From contig SNVD02002607.1 in assembly GCA_013180625.2 (NCBI GenBank), forward strand, positions 100,027 to 164,026: a stretch of DNA of 64,000 nt, in the 5' to 3' direction. Below, one piece after another: positions 31,657-44,819 of the stretch (its first letter is position 1; each line of letters opens with the position of its first letter). The translations under genes and the position numbers were made by a program. The notes beneath the pieces are model-generated. The model was not told the origin of the DNA. It did no database searches and saw only the letters and a program-made list of their open reading frames with translations. The DNA comes from Boswellia sacra. Its lineage: Eukaryota > Streptophyta > Magnoliopsida > Sapindales > Burseraceae.

Positions 31657-34639
31657 ATGGCTGGTCGTACTCGCAAGGCTACTGCTATTAGCCAGCCGCC
31701 TCCTCCTCAAAGAGATGAACGAGATTTGATCATTGTAGATCTCAGGCGAAAACTCCAGCAAGTCCAGCAACGTTTGATCATTGAAGATCTTAGGCGGCAG
31801 CTCCAATAACTCTAGCAAAATTTAGTAATTCTGGAAAATAAAGAATGTGCAGGTGGAATATATGGAGAAGTGGAAGATCAAAGTCCTTTGAGCAACTATG
31901 ATGATAATGATGTTGCTAACAATGATGAATCGGTAGAGAATGATGAAGTAGACCATGACTTCTTTAATGATCATGGAAAACCACCAATAATTGATGACTT
32001 TTACGAAATTGATGAAGAGATCGAGTTAGATGTTTTGATCAATTTCGGTAATCCAAAATTTGTTAATGAAGAGGAAGTCACTTATGCAGATCAAGGTGAT
32101 TCTCTCTTTCTTATTCAAAGGAGTTTGAGTATTGCCCAACAACGAGAAGATGATTGGCCTCGTAGAAATATCTTCCATAGCAGATGTACTTCTCATGGCA
32201 AGGTGTGCAACGTTATTGTTGATGGTGACAGCTTCAAAAATGTGGTGTTTACAGAGAAGCATCCTCAACCTTCCAAGATTTCATGGCTTTGGAAGGACAA
32301 CGAGATCAAGGTAAACAAACGCTGCCTTGTTTCATTTTCTATTGGGAAAAAGTATAAAGATGAAATATGGTGTGATGTTGTTTCTATGGATGCTTGTCAT
32401 TTACTTCTTGGTAGACCATGGCAGTATGATAGGAGAGTAATGCATGATGGCTATAGGAATACTTATACATTCTTTAAAGATGGGGTCAAAGTTATTTTAG
32501 GTCCTTCAAAGTTAGAATGTGTTCTTAAACCTACTAAAGGGGAAGGAAATGCTTTGCTTACCCAAACAGAATGTAGAAGAGAGTTGGAGAAGGGAAGTGA
32601 AATTTATGTGTTCTTGTTGTTAGAAGAAAATGGAGTTAGTAATGAACCACCTCCGGAGATGAAATATCTTCATAAAGAATACCATGATGTTATACCAAAT
32701 GATATATCACCAGGCCTTCCTCCAATAAGAGACGTATAGCATTGTATTGATCTTGTTCCAGCTGTTGTGTTGCCAAATAAATCAGCCTATCGAATGAGTC
32801 TAAAAGAACAAGAAGAATTACATGGGCAGGTTAATGAGCTTATCAATAAAGGGTTGGTGAGGTTTAACATGAGTCCTTGTGCTGTCCCAGCTCTTTTGGT
32901 GCCTAAAAAGAAGATGATAAAGCTCCTATCTTATCACTTTCAGATTTTAGCAAGATTTTTGAAGTTGAATGTGATGCTTCCAATATTGGTATTGGTGCTG
33001 TTATTAGCCAAGAACGCCGACCAATTGCTTTCTTTAGTGAAAAATTGAATGCATCTCGCAAAAAGTACTCAACTTATGACAAAGAGTTGTATGCTATTTG
33101 TCGAGCTTTGAAGCATTGGAGTCAGTATCTCTTGCCAAAACCCTTCGTTCTATATTCTGAACATGAAGCTTTGAAGTTCATCAACAGCCAACAGAAGCTT
33201 AATGTTCGACATGCCAGATGGGTAGAGTTTCTTCAAGCTTTCAACTTTACCATCAAGCACAAATCTGGAGTTCAAAATGTGGTGGCTGATGCCTTAAGCC
33301 GAAGACATTCTTTGCTGACCTCTATGCAAGTGAATGTTGTAGGGTTTGAGGTTTTAAAAGAGCTTTACAAGGATGATCCAGATTTCGGCAAAATATGGAG
33401 TAACTGTAATGAGTTTTCATCTAATCAATTTGTTTTACAGGATGGTTATCTACTCAAGGAAAACCAATTGTGTATTCCTCAATGTTCCTTGAGAGAATTA
33501 ATCATTAATGAAGCACATGGTAATGGCATTACCGGTCATTTTGGGAGAGACAAAAATATTGCTATTGTAAAGGAAAACTTCTATAGGCCGAAGATGGAAA
33601 GGGATGTGATGAAGCACGTGAAGAGGTGTACAATTTGTCATGTGGCAAAAAGTCGTGGGAAGATGTTAGCTTGGATTTTGTGGTGGGATTGCCTAGAACA
33701 CAGCAAAACAAAGATTCAATCATGGTGGTGGTTGACCAATTTTCTAAAATGGCTCATTTTGTCCCCTGTAACAAGACAAATGATGCGACTCATGTGGCCG
33801 ATTTGTACTTCAAGGAGATTGTGAAATTGCATGGCATTCCTAAGGCCATAGTCTTAGATCGTGATTCAAAGTTCTTATCTCATTTTTGGCGTACACTTTG
33901 GAAAAAGCTGGGGACTACACTTACCTTTAGTTCATCTCATCATCCTCAAACAGATGGACAAACTGAAGTTATCAACAGAAGCTTAGGAAATCTTCTGAGG
34001 AGTTATGTTGGTAAGAATTTACGGTAATGGGATCTTGTTTTACCCCAAGTTGAGTTTGCTTACAACAGATAATCAAGTCAAACCACTGGTCATAGTCCTT
34101 TTGAGGTTGTTTATGGCAAGAATCCAATAAGTCCTTTGGATTTAGCTCATATTCCTTCCAAAACTCAATTTAACAGTGATGCAGAGGAGAGGGCTAAGAA
34201 CATCAAGAAGCTGCATGAACAAGTCCGAGAGAAGATTTTGAAGCAAAATGAGAAGTATAAAGCTACAGCAAACAAACATCGAAAGTATTCTGAGTTCAAA
34301 GAAGGAGATCTAGTGTGGATACACCTTAGAAAGGAAAGGTTTCCTCCAGGCAAATATGCCAAGTTGAAGCCTAGAGCTGATGGACCATTCAAAGTCTTAC
34401 AACGCGTTGGAGAGAATGCTTACAAAGTTAAGCTACCTGAGTATTACAGTGTTTCCAACACATTCAATGTCTCTGACCTTAGTCCTTATCTTGGTGAAAA
34501 CAACAACCAAGACTCGAGGTCGAGTCTTTCTCAACCAGGGGAGCTTGACACAGGAGTGTTACAATCCATGGGATTTATGATAGATCATCAAGGGGTACAA
34601 ATTATTACAATGGTCAAGAGTGCACATGAACCAGAATGA
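31657..34639 (+). pseudogene. Deleted protease-RNase H-integrase polyprotein
   Basis: A short Pro/Gln-rich N-terminus (MAGRTRKATAISQPPPPQ) and a stop, then an acidic region and a protease domain (NVIVDGDSFKNV, WCDVVSMDACHLLLGRPWQYD; 32150-32480). The start of RT follows ([31 protein letters not shown]) and jumps at about 32925 directly to RNase H ([22 protein letters not shown]). All RT palm motifs are absent. Integrase has its zinc-binding region (HGNGITGHFGRDK, CTICH), a deletion and frameshift near 33650, the DDE core ([30 protein letters not shown]) and a C-terminal module (GPFKVLQRVGENAYKVKLP). Two stops lie near 34026 and 34070. Confidence 0.88.
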
Positions 34640-35384
34640 AGGGGTAATTTCGTAAAAGAACTGATATTGCTGTGCAGAGAATTAAATGTCAATATTTACG
34701 GCTGTAAAAGATCTTGAAATCAGCTTTCTAACACATTCGTCCATGTTTCATTTTGGAGTTGTCTCCAGGGATTTATGACTATCTCTTCATAGCTGGTTCA
34801 TAATGAATGCTGCTTTAAAGTCCACCTTAGAATTTGAATTTTCTAGCTTAGTTGGTTGGAATTTGAATTTCTAGCTTAGTTGGTTGTACCTTTATTACCT
34901 AATTAGTTTACTTATGAATCTTAGTTAAAATGAGTTGTCAATGTAGTAGTTGAGCTGTAATTGTTGAAATCATTTAATTATTGTCTTTTACCTATGCTTG
35001 GAGGGTTGTTCCAAGTTATTTAAGTTCTAAAGTTGTGTATTCAAGGAGTGAAGTTTTGAATTTGAATTTGAGTGAAATTTCAGTGTTTATACTGATTTCT
35101 CCTTAACTCTGTATCTCTTGGTGGATTTCATAGAGTGGTGAGTTAGTTTAAGCCCTGTATCCTTGGTTTACATCCTTGGGTGGTGAATTATCTGTATCCC
35201 ATTGGTGTTTACTTTGGCGGTGAGCTTGTTATCCCTTTCAAAGAGTGTTTGTTAGGTTCCATTTTATTTGTTCCAGCCATTGGTTGAGTTGATAATCAAC
35301 TTGAAGATCCTATTCTGATCTATTACAATCCAGCAGCCTGGTATCAGTTTGGTATCAGAGCCATATCTCGAAGATTTGGTATCA
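34546..35384 (+). repeat. 3' LTR of chromovirus-like element
   Basis: 839 bp, TGACACAGGAG to GGTATCA, closely matching 30810-31642 with small indels. Confidence 0.93.
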
Positions 35385-36629
35385 CTTAGGCCAAAATTGC
35401 AGGAAAGATCCTTAGATCTTTATAAGATAAATTTCAGCCTAAGGTTACAACCATTGAAGAAAGCAATAATGTGAAAACCACGAGAGTTGATGAACTGCTT
35501 GGTTCTCTTCAAGCATATACGATGGGGCTAAAATCAAGGAAGAAGAAAAATAGCATAGCTTTTTCTATTAATTCAAAAAAAAAAACAAAGTGAAGATTCG
35601 GATGATGAGCAGATTACGTATTCGACAAACATCTTTATCAAATATATGAAGAAAACTCTCAAGAAGAAAAATCCTCAAAGAGTGCAGAAAGCAAAGAGCT
35701 TTGAAACAAAGAAATTTCTGAAAGAACCAGCCAAGTAAATTCAAGAGAAACCTGACAAGAAAGGTCAAGTACAATGCTTCAAATGTAAGGGATGTGGATA
35801 TATACAATCTGAGTGTCCCAACTACAAGAAAATGATGGATAAAGGGTTGTGTGCGAACTGGAGTGATGACACAGAAACAGAATCTGATGAAGAAGAACAT
35901 TCCAGTAACTTTGTTGCATTTACTGGTAATGTGTCTGATAAAGGCAAATCAGTCGTGTCTAACATAACTGAGCAGAACATATTAGACAGTGATGAATTAG
36001 ATACAGAGGAGGAAGCTGATTATCATGTGGAACTTCAACTTTCTTATAATACATTTTATGAAACATGGAAAAAACATAAAGCACAAATCAATAATCTACA
36101 GAAAGAGAGAGAAGTTCTTAGATGTAGAAGACATATGCAGAAGAATGCATAAATAAACTAGAGACAGTTATGAACCAGAAAACTGAGGAGATTGAGAAAC
36201 TCATAGCTGAACTTGTAGAGGCTCATAAATGCATTGGTGAACTTAAAATTGGTTCAGACCTACTGGACAAGTTTTAAGTCTTGGAAGAAAAAGCACAAAT
36301 AAGCATGACTTGGGATTCGATGAAGGTAATATTGCTTAAACTTCCAAAATAGTTTTCGTTAAAGCTTCAACTAACATTTCAGGTTCAACTTCAAATGCTA
36401 GCTCTCAAAACTCAAAAGGTAAAGATGCTTTGTCTCACCCATGAGTTCCTTTAAGTTAAGCCTAAAAAAGGTAATCAAATTTGTTCATACTTGTTATTTT
36501 TGTGGTGTAAAAGGTAAATCAGATCTAGATGTTATAAGCTGTTGAATCTATTGTATAAAAATCTAAACAGTTTAGACAGTTACCTAAGACTCGACCAGTT
36601 TGGGTTAATAAATAAGTAACAGCATGCAA

Positions 36630-39600
36630 TGTTGCATTTACCACTTTAAAATCCACAGCTAATGATTTTTGGTATTTTGACAGTGGATTCTCAAGACACA
36701 TGACAGGGGAAAAGAACTTCATTAAAGACATAAGATCTTATAAGGAATGGACAATCACGTTTGGTGATGGCGCTAAAAGCAAAGTGCTAGGTAAAGGTAC
36801 TTTTGTGTGTTGAAGGTTTGCCTAAACTGAAAAATGTTTTGTTTGTTGAAGGGCTAGAAGCTAATTTAATCTGGATTAGCCAAATTTTTGATGACCAATT
36901 TGAGGTAAATTTTACAAAAAATAGATGCATGGTTTTAGACAAACATGGAAATTGCATTCTTAAAGGCACACGATCAAATGACAATTGCTATTTGTTAACA
37001 AACTTTTATGAATTTTCTATCAAAATATCATATTTAGAGTTATGGCACCAAAAACTAGGACATATAAACTATAAGGACTTAGTTAAAGACCTACTCTTGA
37101 TGACAAAATGGTATTTGTGGAGCGTGTCAGTTAGGCAAACAGATAAGAGGATCATATAGCTCTAACACACCTTAGTACCTTTAAGATTTTAGATTTGTTG
37201 CGTATAGACCTTATGAGACCCATGTAAATTTAGAGCATTGCAGGAAAGAGGTATGTTATTGTTGTTGTTGATGACTTTTCAAGGTTTATTTGGGTTGATT
37301 TCATTCGTAAAAGATCTAACACATTTGAAGTTTTTAGAAACGTGCGTGTTAAACTCGAGAATGAACAAAATAGGAACATTTGGTAGAATTGTAAAAATTC
37401 AAAGTGATCATGGTAAAGAATTCAAAAATGTTTCCTATGTAGATATGTGTAAATTTCATGGTATATCTTATGAATTTTCAGTTCCAAAGACACTTGAACG
37501 AAGTGGAGTGGTAGAGCAAAAGAATAGGACTTTACAAGGGATGACAGGGGTCATGTTGAATAGCAAAAAGCTACAAAAAGGCTATGGGCAAAAGCTATCA
37601 GCACAGCATGTAATATTTTCAATAGAGTGTTCCTGAGGCCTAGAACGACACAAAGCCCCTATGAAATTTTGAAAGGAAGGAAATCTAACCTCAAATATTT
37701 TTATTTTCTTGGTTGCAAGTGCTTTATCTTGAACTATAGGGAGTGGTTGGGCAAGTTTGATGCTAAGAGCAATGAAGGAGTTTTTGTTAGATACTCAACT
37801 AAGAGCAAGGCTTATCATGTTTATAACTTGAGAACTGAAACCATTATGGAATCAACCAATGTGGTGTTTCATGATACTGATGATTTCTCTGTTCATTCGC
37901 AAGAAAAACAAATTATTTGTTTGACAGCAAATATAGAGGATATAGAAGATTCGAACTCAACCGCTACAGATTGCAAAACATAATCAGTTACGACTAATAC
38001 AACCAGTGTAGTTAAATCAGACAAAATTGAACCATCAAACAATGCTGATCTATACAGAAATCAAATAAGAGATGTTATTATTAGAAGAGATCTACCATCT
38101 TGGATTTAAAAGGCACATCCACAGCTTCAATCATTGGAAGTCCAGAAAGCACAATGAAAACAAGAAGCAAGGTGGGAAATATTGTAATTCATACTTGTTA
38201 TGTCTCTTTAATAGAACTAAAGAATGTAAATGAAGCTTTAAAAGAAGATGTTTGGATAAATGCAATGAAAGAAGAATTGAATCAGTTTGAAAGAAACAAA
38301 GTATGGGTGTTAGTTCCTAGACCAAAAGATGCAAATGTCATAAAAACTAAATGGATTTTTAAAAACAAAACAGATGAAAATGGACAAGTCATTAGAAACA
38401 AAGCTAGATTAGTTGTGCAAGGTTACACTCAAATTGAAGGAATTGATTTTAAGGAAACTTTGTAGCTATTGCTAGACTTGAATCTCTTAGGTTGCTACTT
38501 GCTATTGCATGCTTGTTGAACTTTAAATTATTTCAAATGGATGTGAAGACAACCTTCTTGAATGCTTATCTTAATGAAGAGACTTTTGTTGAATAGCCTT
38601 AGGGATTTATTGATCTTAAACATACAAATTTTGTGTATAACCTTCATAAAGCATTGTATGGTTTGAAACAAGCTCCTAGAGCTTAGTATGAGAGATTGAC
38701 TACCTTCTTGAGTCAAAAAGGCTACACTAGAGGAAGCAATAATAAAACTTTATTCATTAAACATGCTTCAACTTATTTCATTGTTACTCAAAGGTATGTT
38801 GATGATATTGTCTTCGGTTCCACTAATAAAGTCAAAGTTAATGAGTTTGTTGAGCTAATGCAGAGTGAATTTGAGATGAGTATGGTAGGTGAGTTGAATT
38901 TCTTTCTTGGTTTCCAAGCGAAGCAACTTGAAAGTGGAATTTTTATTTCACAATCAAAGTATGCTAAAAACTTGGTAAAGAAATTCGAACTAGACAAGGC
39001 CAAGACACTTCGAACTCCTACGAGTACTAACATCAAGCTAACAAAAGAGAATGTAGTTAATAATGTTGATTCGAGCCTTTACAGGAGCATGATTGGAAGT
39101 CTGTTATACGTGATAGCAAGCAAACCAGATATCAGTTTCAATGTTAGCTTATGTGCTCGTTTTCAGTCATGTTCGAAAGAACTATATTTATCAGCAGTGA
39201 AGAGAATTATCAAGTATGTTCATGGAACATCTGATTTTGGAATATGGTTTACTAAGGACACAAATACATGTCTTGTAAGTTATGGTGACGGAGATTTGGG
39301 CAGAAAACCTGAATGATAGGAAAAGCACTTCGAGCAATTGCTTTTACCTAGGCAATAACCTAGTCTCTTGGCATAGCAAGAAGCAAAACAACATTTCATT
39401 ATCCACAACAAAAGCTGAATAGATAGCTGTTGGAAGCTACTACACTCTGTTACTTTGGATAAAACAAATGATAAGTGACTATAGTCTTAATCAAGATTCT
39501 ATAACTTTGTTTTGTGATAACACTAGTGCGATTAATATCTCAAAAAATCCATTCCAATATTCTAGAACTAAGCACATTGATATAAGGCATCACTTTATTA

Positions 39601-39758
39601 GAGAGCTTGTTGAATCCAAAACAATCCATATTGAACATATCTCTACTGAGAATCAATTAGCTGACTTGTTTACGAAAGCACTTGAAGCATTAAGATTTGA
39701 AACATCAAGAAAAGCTATTGGCATTTGTCAATTATTTCTGCATAAAAACTGTATTTAG
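36630..39758 (+). pseudogene. Copia pol: protease, integrase, RT, RNase H
   Basis: Fragments in copia order: protease-like DFWYFDSGFSRHMTGEK near 36670; GAG-pre-integrase (LELWHQKLGHINYKDL near 37035); integrase core fragments (VVDDFSRF-type near 37260, SDHGKEFKN near 37405, SGVVEQKNRTLQGM near 37503); integrase C-terminal region 37627-37983; RT from 38220 (WINAMKEELNQFERNKVWVLV) with the catalytic stretch RYVDDIVFGS near 38794; RNase H 39468-39758 (ISKNPFQYSRTKHIDIRHHFI). Many stops and frameshifts; non-functional. Confidence 0.9.
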
Positions 39759-40654
39759 TTATGTTCTTTGTATCTGTAGCATCATTAGTCAATTTTTCAA
39801 CTTAAGCATGGTTGAACTACATTGATTGTTTAAATTTACTGGTAATTTAATGTCAAAACAAGATAGGGCTACCAGTTATGATGTGTGAAAGCTATCTTTA
39901 GAGAGTAGCTTTAATGTATCTAGGAAATATGTTGAGGCAACCCACTCTAATGGAAGAGGGCTATCTCATTTCATGTGTCAAAGCTACTAGTTTTTACAAA
40001 AATATTTCTTGTTGAGATTAACGTTTGTATGTGTAAAAAGCATGCTCATGTTGACCACTCAACATAATTGAATGTTAAGATAATAAAAATTGATGTTGAT
40101 ATGTGTTTAATCAGCTCTGATATATGCTTGGTTTTTAAATGATTTTATGAAGCTCAGATATTTCAGTTATGCATATTTTAATTGTTTTTAGTTATGTACA
40201 GTATAACTTTCTATCAGTGCTTCATGTATGACTGTGTTTTATTTTCTTCTTTTTTGATGTGTCAAAGTGAGTCATGTCAACAAGGTCATTTTGAGGGAAA
40301 GGTTGTTCAGTGGCGGGAAGATTTTGGTGATTTATAAGCTAAGGATTTTTTAAGATTTAAAATTGCCTTATTTAATGAAGATTTTTAAAAATTATTTTTG
40401 GAAATTACCAGAATTAATGTGATAAATATGAGGACATATACAGATTTTCTCTTTCATGGAATTGAATCCTTTTCGAAAAACGAATTTCATTCAAATTTGA
40501 ATTCCTGAAATTTGGATTGGATTGGGATTTTGTGCTAGTTATATCACACTTGGTTATTAACTTTTGATTATATAAATACATCTCTTTTCCATTTGTTTTT
40601 ATCCTTTATTAACCCTAAATTGTAGCATATCTTCTTCTTCTTCTTTTCACCGCC
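39759..40654 (+). other. Copia post-pol spacer
   Basis: Non-coding AT-rich stretch between RNase H and the post-pol ORF. No recognisable feature beyond a TTC microsatellite near 40632. Confidence 0.6.
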
Positions 40655-42280
40655 ATGACCAAACGCAAAGCTACAACTTCTTCCTCATCAACTAAACCTG
40701 AAACCACTAGCCCTACTTCACCCACTGACTCTTTGATTGAAGTGGAATCAAACCAGAACAAGCAGAAGGTCCAGCAAGAACAACATGCAAACCCAAAAAA
40801 TCAAACCAGAGTAGTCGCCTCTGACCAAACCAGAGCAATCGTCCACAGGAGAACTAGATTCGACTTCAACTCCACCAGTTCTAGTTGATCCAACTGTGAG
40901 TGAGGATGACAATGTCATGTTTGGTGAGGTTCAGGATCGTGTAAATCCTCAAAGCCATAAGTTCTTGAAGACAGAGAGTGAAACTAGATTTAGACGTTAC
41001 ACGTCAAAGAGAGAGATTCATGTGGAGAGGCCTGTCAAAGTCAATGACTTTGATGACTATCACCTCAGAGAGATGCTTGAATCCAAACATTGGATGAGGA
41101 AGATAACAAATGTAACTCCTCTTGTCAAAATTCTCTTGTTCAAGAATTTTATGCCAATATTTTGCCCTGCGTTGATGATCCTAGGAGTTATTACTATCAT
41201 AAGGTTTATTGTAGAGGGAAGTTAATTAGATTTTCTCCTAATGTCATAAACCAGTTTTATGAAATTCCTATTAGCATTTAGCATATCGTTGGCAATGAGT
41301 TGAATATGAGTGAGATCACATATGAGTTGACTAGGAGTAGAAACGTTGGTTAGGATCCACATGATGGTTTTGACTAAAAACATTTGATTTTGAAATATCA
41401 TCTATTGCATAAGATCACTTGATTCAATTGGTTCCCATCCACTTACCAAGATAAAGTTAGATAGGATAGAGCCAAGTTGCTTTACTATGGTGATACAAAT
41501 CACTCGATTAACATTGGATTGTGGATGTAAAATTACATTGTTCAAATTGTAACATATCATTCTCATAAAAAACTGTTGGTTTTGCCTTGTTTGATTCATA
41601 CTTTGTTAATGCAAAATGAGATTAAACTAGAGGATGGTGAGATTACTCAAGAAATTCTGTCAGCTATTAAGAAAGGATTTATGATGAGGATTAAAAATGC
41701 TCCTAAGGGGCAGGAAATACCTCGGAGATAGCCAAGACAGAGAAGACGTCGAAGACCAGATCAAATGTCATCAATCACAGAACAGCTTACTCAAATCACT
41801 TTTTCTTTAGCTGACCTTATACAGGAAAATCAAGCTATCAAGGCCAAGTTGCAAAGTCTGGAAGAGAAGCTCGAGAGCAAATCTACTGGCGAAACACCAA
41901 TGAAGAAAAGGAAGAGGAAGGACAAGAAGAGGAGTAATAAAAGGCAATCCAAACCAGTTGTTGAAGAGTCTTCTTCAAAGTCAGTGGATGATACTCCAAA
42001 ACCATCAGAACCTGCATAAACTCTTGTTATATCTCCACCCCATGTCACACAGCAAGTGGCTAAAACTTTGATGGATATTTCACAAAAGACAGAAACCACT
42101 ATAGAGAGATACGCTAATGAAATCTGTGAAATAGTTACTACATCCACTGAAACTACTCCAGCATCCACTCCTACTGAAATTCCTCCATAACCTATGTTTA
42201 AGCGATCCAAAACCACTATTGGCCAATCCAAATCGCCCCTTGCGAAGTTGTCTGTGCGCAAGTCTGCCAGACTTAATTGA
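40655..42280 (+). pseudogene. Sirevirus-like post-pol ORF (degraded)
   Basis: From ATG 40655: a Ser/Thr-rich N-terminus; a central region (EFYANILPCVDDPRSYYYHKV, GKLIRFSPNVINQFYEIP near 41150-41280) resembling the plant putative-transposon-protein domain found in post-pol ORFs; then a coiled-coil-like segment with a Lys/Arg-rich run (41765-42019) and a Pro/Thr-rich tail ending KSARLN near 42280. Multiple stops. In Sireviruses this position holds the env-like ORF; I see no clear transmembrane segment. Confidence 0.65.
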
Positions 42281-42851
42281 ATTCGATTTTAATGAACATG
42301 TTCCTTCTTTTTTTTTTTTTGGAACTTTAATTTTGGCACTTGTTATGAAACCAAGAGGAAGTAAGAGTTTATAAATGTTTTTGTGCTTAGGCTTTAATGA
42401 TTTTAGGATTTTTGGTTAAACTTGCAAGGGAATGGTTTGTGGTTGAACTATTATGATATGCAATTTACCTTGTGATATTTGTAGTTTTTTATTGTGATGT
42501 TTTGTAGGTTTAATGTTGGATTGAGGGGGAATGATTGATTTTACATTGTGAATGATTTAATGTATTGATTTTACATTGTGAATGATTTAATGTTTCTTTT
42601 ATATTTTGATTTGAGTTTATTGCAGACCAGTTTGCCAATCGCAAACTGTTGATATTTTATGCAGATACTAGACAATTCGATTATGTTATTTTAGTTATGT
42701 CTGTTATGACTGAAAGTTGGATATTCATGGTTTTATGAATTTTTGACTAAGTGTTTACATTCTATTTTCAATTGTCTTACACGTAACTGTGCAGGATTTT
42801 GTTCACAGAAACATGTAAATGTTTTCATCAGAAGATGCCAAAGAAGGAGAT
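42281..42851 (+). other. Copia 3' untranslated region and polypurine tract
   Basis: AT-rich, with a 28-bp tandem duplication near 42536-42590 (TTGATTTTACATTGTGAATG). It ends in a purine-rich AAAGAAGGAGATT tract directly before the 3' LTR. Confidence 0.7.
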
Positions 42852-43201
42852 TGTTAGTGTCAATGTGACACACTGACAAATTGTATGCATGTGCAATGCA
42901 TGTGACTAAAATTTATTTTTGTCAACTTGTGATTAAAAACGTGTGTGACATTCTTTTGCCTAATGCATTATGAGATATTTAGAAAAAGATATGATTATTG
43001 GAAAGCTTTTAGAATTGGAATGATTTGATACTTATCCTAATTGGTTTAGTATTTTAGTTTATTACAATTTCCTATTTGGTTTAGGATATTGTGATATGCT
43101 TTCTTATAGTTTATCTAATCATCCTATTTTAGTTTTGCAGGAATTTGATAATGATTAGAATTGTTGATTACATCAATTATACAGTTGTTCATGTAGGCTA
43201 T
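42852..43201 (+). repeat. Copia 3' LTR, first part
   Basis: 350 bp beginning TGTTAGTGTCAATGTGACA, homologous to 29372 onward and interrupted by the LOG element. The last five bases GCTAT are the target duplication. Continues at 55735. Confidence 0.95.
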
Positions 43202-44819
43202 TGATTACGCCCAAAATATACTGCGGTTATTGTAGTATAAGTTGAGGTGTCGTATCCACAAGGAGGCTTTCGACAAAATAGGTTGGTAAAACAAAAATAT
43301 TAAAAAGATAACAAAGATGTAAAATTTAACTTTAAAGTGATTGGTTCTAAAGATATTACAATATTTAATAATTGAAAACAATCGATGGTAATTAAGAGGT
43401 AAGGCATCGAGAATCATTTATATGTTTTGTAAATCTAATCCCCACTTTGATTCAACAATTATAACTCAATTGAAAGTTTCACATCCCAAACAATCAATCG
43501 GAAAATATGTATAGTATAGCACAATTAATAAACACATGTATTTGATATGCATAAACTCTTTACAAGTAATATTTATCAACAACATTCATCCTTACAAGTT
43601 ATCCAAGAGCGACAATATATCACATGACAATATTGCAGTAAAAGATTAACTCATAAAACGAAACTACCAGTAACAATTATAATTCAACACGAATCACATA
43701 AAGAAAGCATGACTGAATTTATATGAAATTGAGAAGTATAATTTCTGGATTTAAAAAGAAATCACAAGATGAGAAAGAGTTTAAAACATAACAAACATAC
43801 ATACTTTATAGCCCTTGAGGAAGAATCAAAGTGGAGAAGTAGACAAACTACACATATAATTTCATCTCTAGCCTTACCAAGAGTTCTAGCCTAACTTACA
43901 ATTCATTCCCATCATTTGTAAAGAGAAATACAAGAGAGAATTGTAATACACAATGATATAATGAAATTCTCAGCCTCTCCCATTCAACTCCTCAAGTTGT
44001 CCTTATATAGGTGATGAAATGGAACTATTATACCAAACTTTCTACCAATTCTTCCACATTTTCGTCTACCAAACTTTTTATCAACTTGTAGCACGTTTTT
44101 GACTTTCAAATTGATTGAATTGAGCTTTGTGGTAAACATGAAAGTTGTATCATTTTGTCTCAGCTTTCCATAGCCACCGGATTCATGTAATTTGGACAAG
44201 TATTCTCTGAGATATGGTCCAAATACCGAACATTGGTCAACTTTCCACCAAACCTTCCACATTTTCGGCCACCAAACATTCCACCAACTTGTAGCAGATT
44301 TTTTACCACCAAACTGATCGAATTGGGCTTTCTGGTAAACATGAAAGTTGTAGCATTATGTCTTAGCTTTCCATGGCCACTAGATTCAAGCAATTTGGAC
44401 AAGTATTGGCTGAGATATGGCCCAAATACCGGACATGGGTTGGGCTGAGCAACAACTACAATTTGGTTTTCTTGTGTCTCAATTTCGGCCCATCAAATGT
44501 TGGATTTGGGCTTTTGATTGTTCTTCAACTTTGTGTAAGATTGAGTCATGTTGCTCCAGGTTTAAGAATCTCTTCATTTTGATCCATAGATTGAGAGTTA
44601 TGTCCATTTTATAATCCTGCAAAATGATTTCCATTAGTCACAATTTAGGGACAACACTTTATTTCAAGATAAAGACTAAAGAAAATGCAAAAGAAATGAA
44701 ACAAATATAAAAAAAGGCATAAGCAAAATAATTATGCTAAAATATCATAAAAGTTTTATAATATTGACCAATTAACATTAATTATTTATGCTTAACAGTG
44801 CACTTTCATGCGTTTATCA
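43202..44819 (-). repeat. 3' LTR of LOG element copy 2
   Basis: 1618 bp, TGATAAACGC to GGGCGTAATCA on the minus strand. A TATATAA box is at 44003-44009. U3 has a tandem imperfect duplication of about 200 bp (44035-44435), each unit with GAAAGCTNAGACA...CTACAACTTTCATG. Open stretches inside the duplication are identical in both LTRs because the LTRs are copies, not because they code. Confidence 0.97.

Larger units (their letters stand above)
30810..35384 (+). mobile_element. Internally deleted chromovirus-like Ty3/gypsy element
   Basis: 4575 bp, LTRs 30810-31642 and 34546-35384, target duplication CTTAG (30805-30809, 35385-35389). It has lost gag and the RT core but keeps protease-like, RNase H and integrase regions. 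It depended on other elements for movement, or was deleted after insertion. Confidence 0.93.
30321..36330 (+). pseudogene. Copia gag, split by chromovirus-like insertion
   Basis: ATG 30321 begins MEGLQNRSSVTQLPLLDDENYAYWKVKMKIFLKS, the N-terminal gag (UBN2-like) signature. It proceeds through stops to 30809. Beyond the insertion it resumes in frame at 35390 (AKIAGKILRSL) and reaches a knuckle CFKCKGCGYIQSEC in which the usual His is replaced, then an acidic linker (35832-36152). Joining across one CTTAG copy keeps the frame. Inactive. Confidence 0.88.

Noticed and set aside
44160..44402. Open frame conserved at 55070-55312
   Set aside because: Both are in LTR copies that are near identical by replication, and frames overlap the internal U3 duplication; conservation is not evidence of coding.
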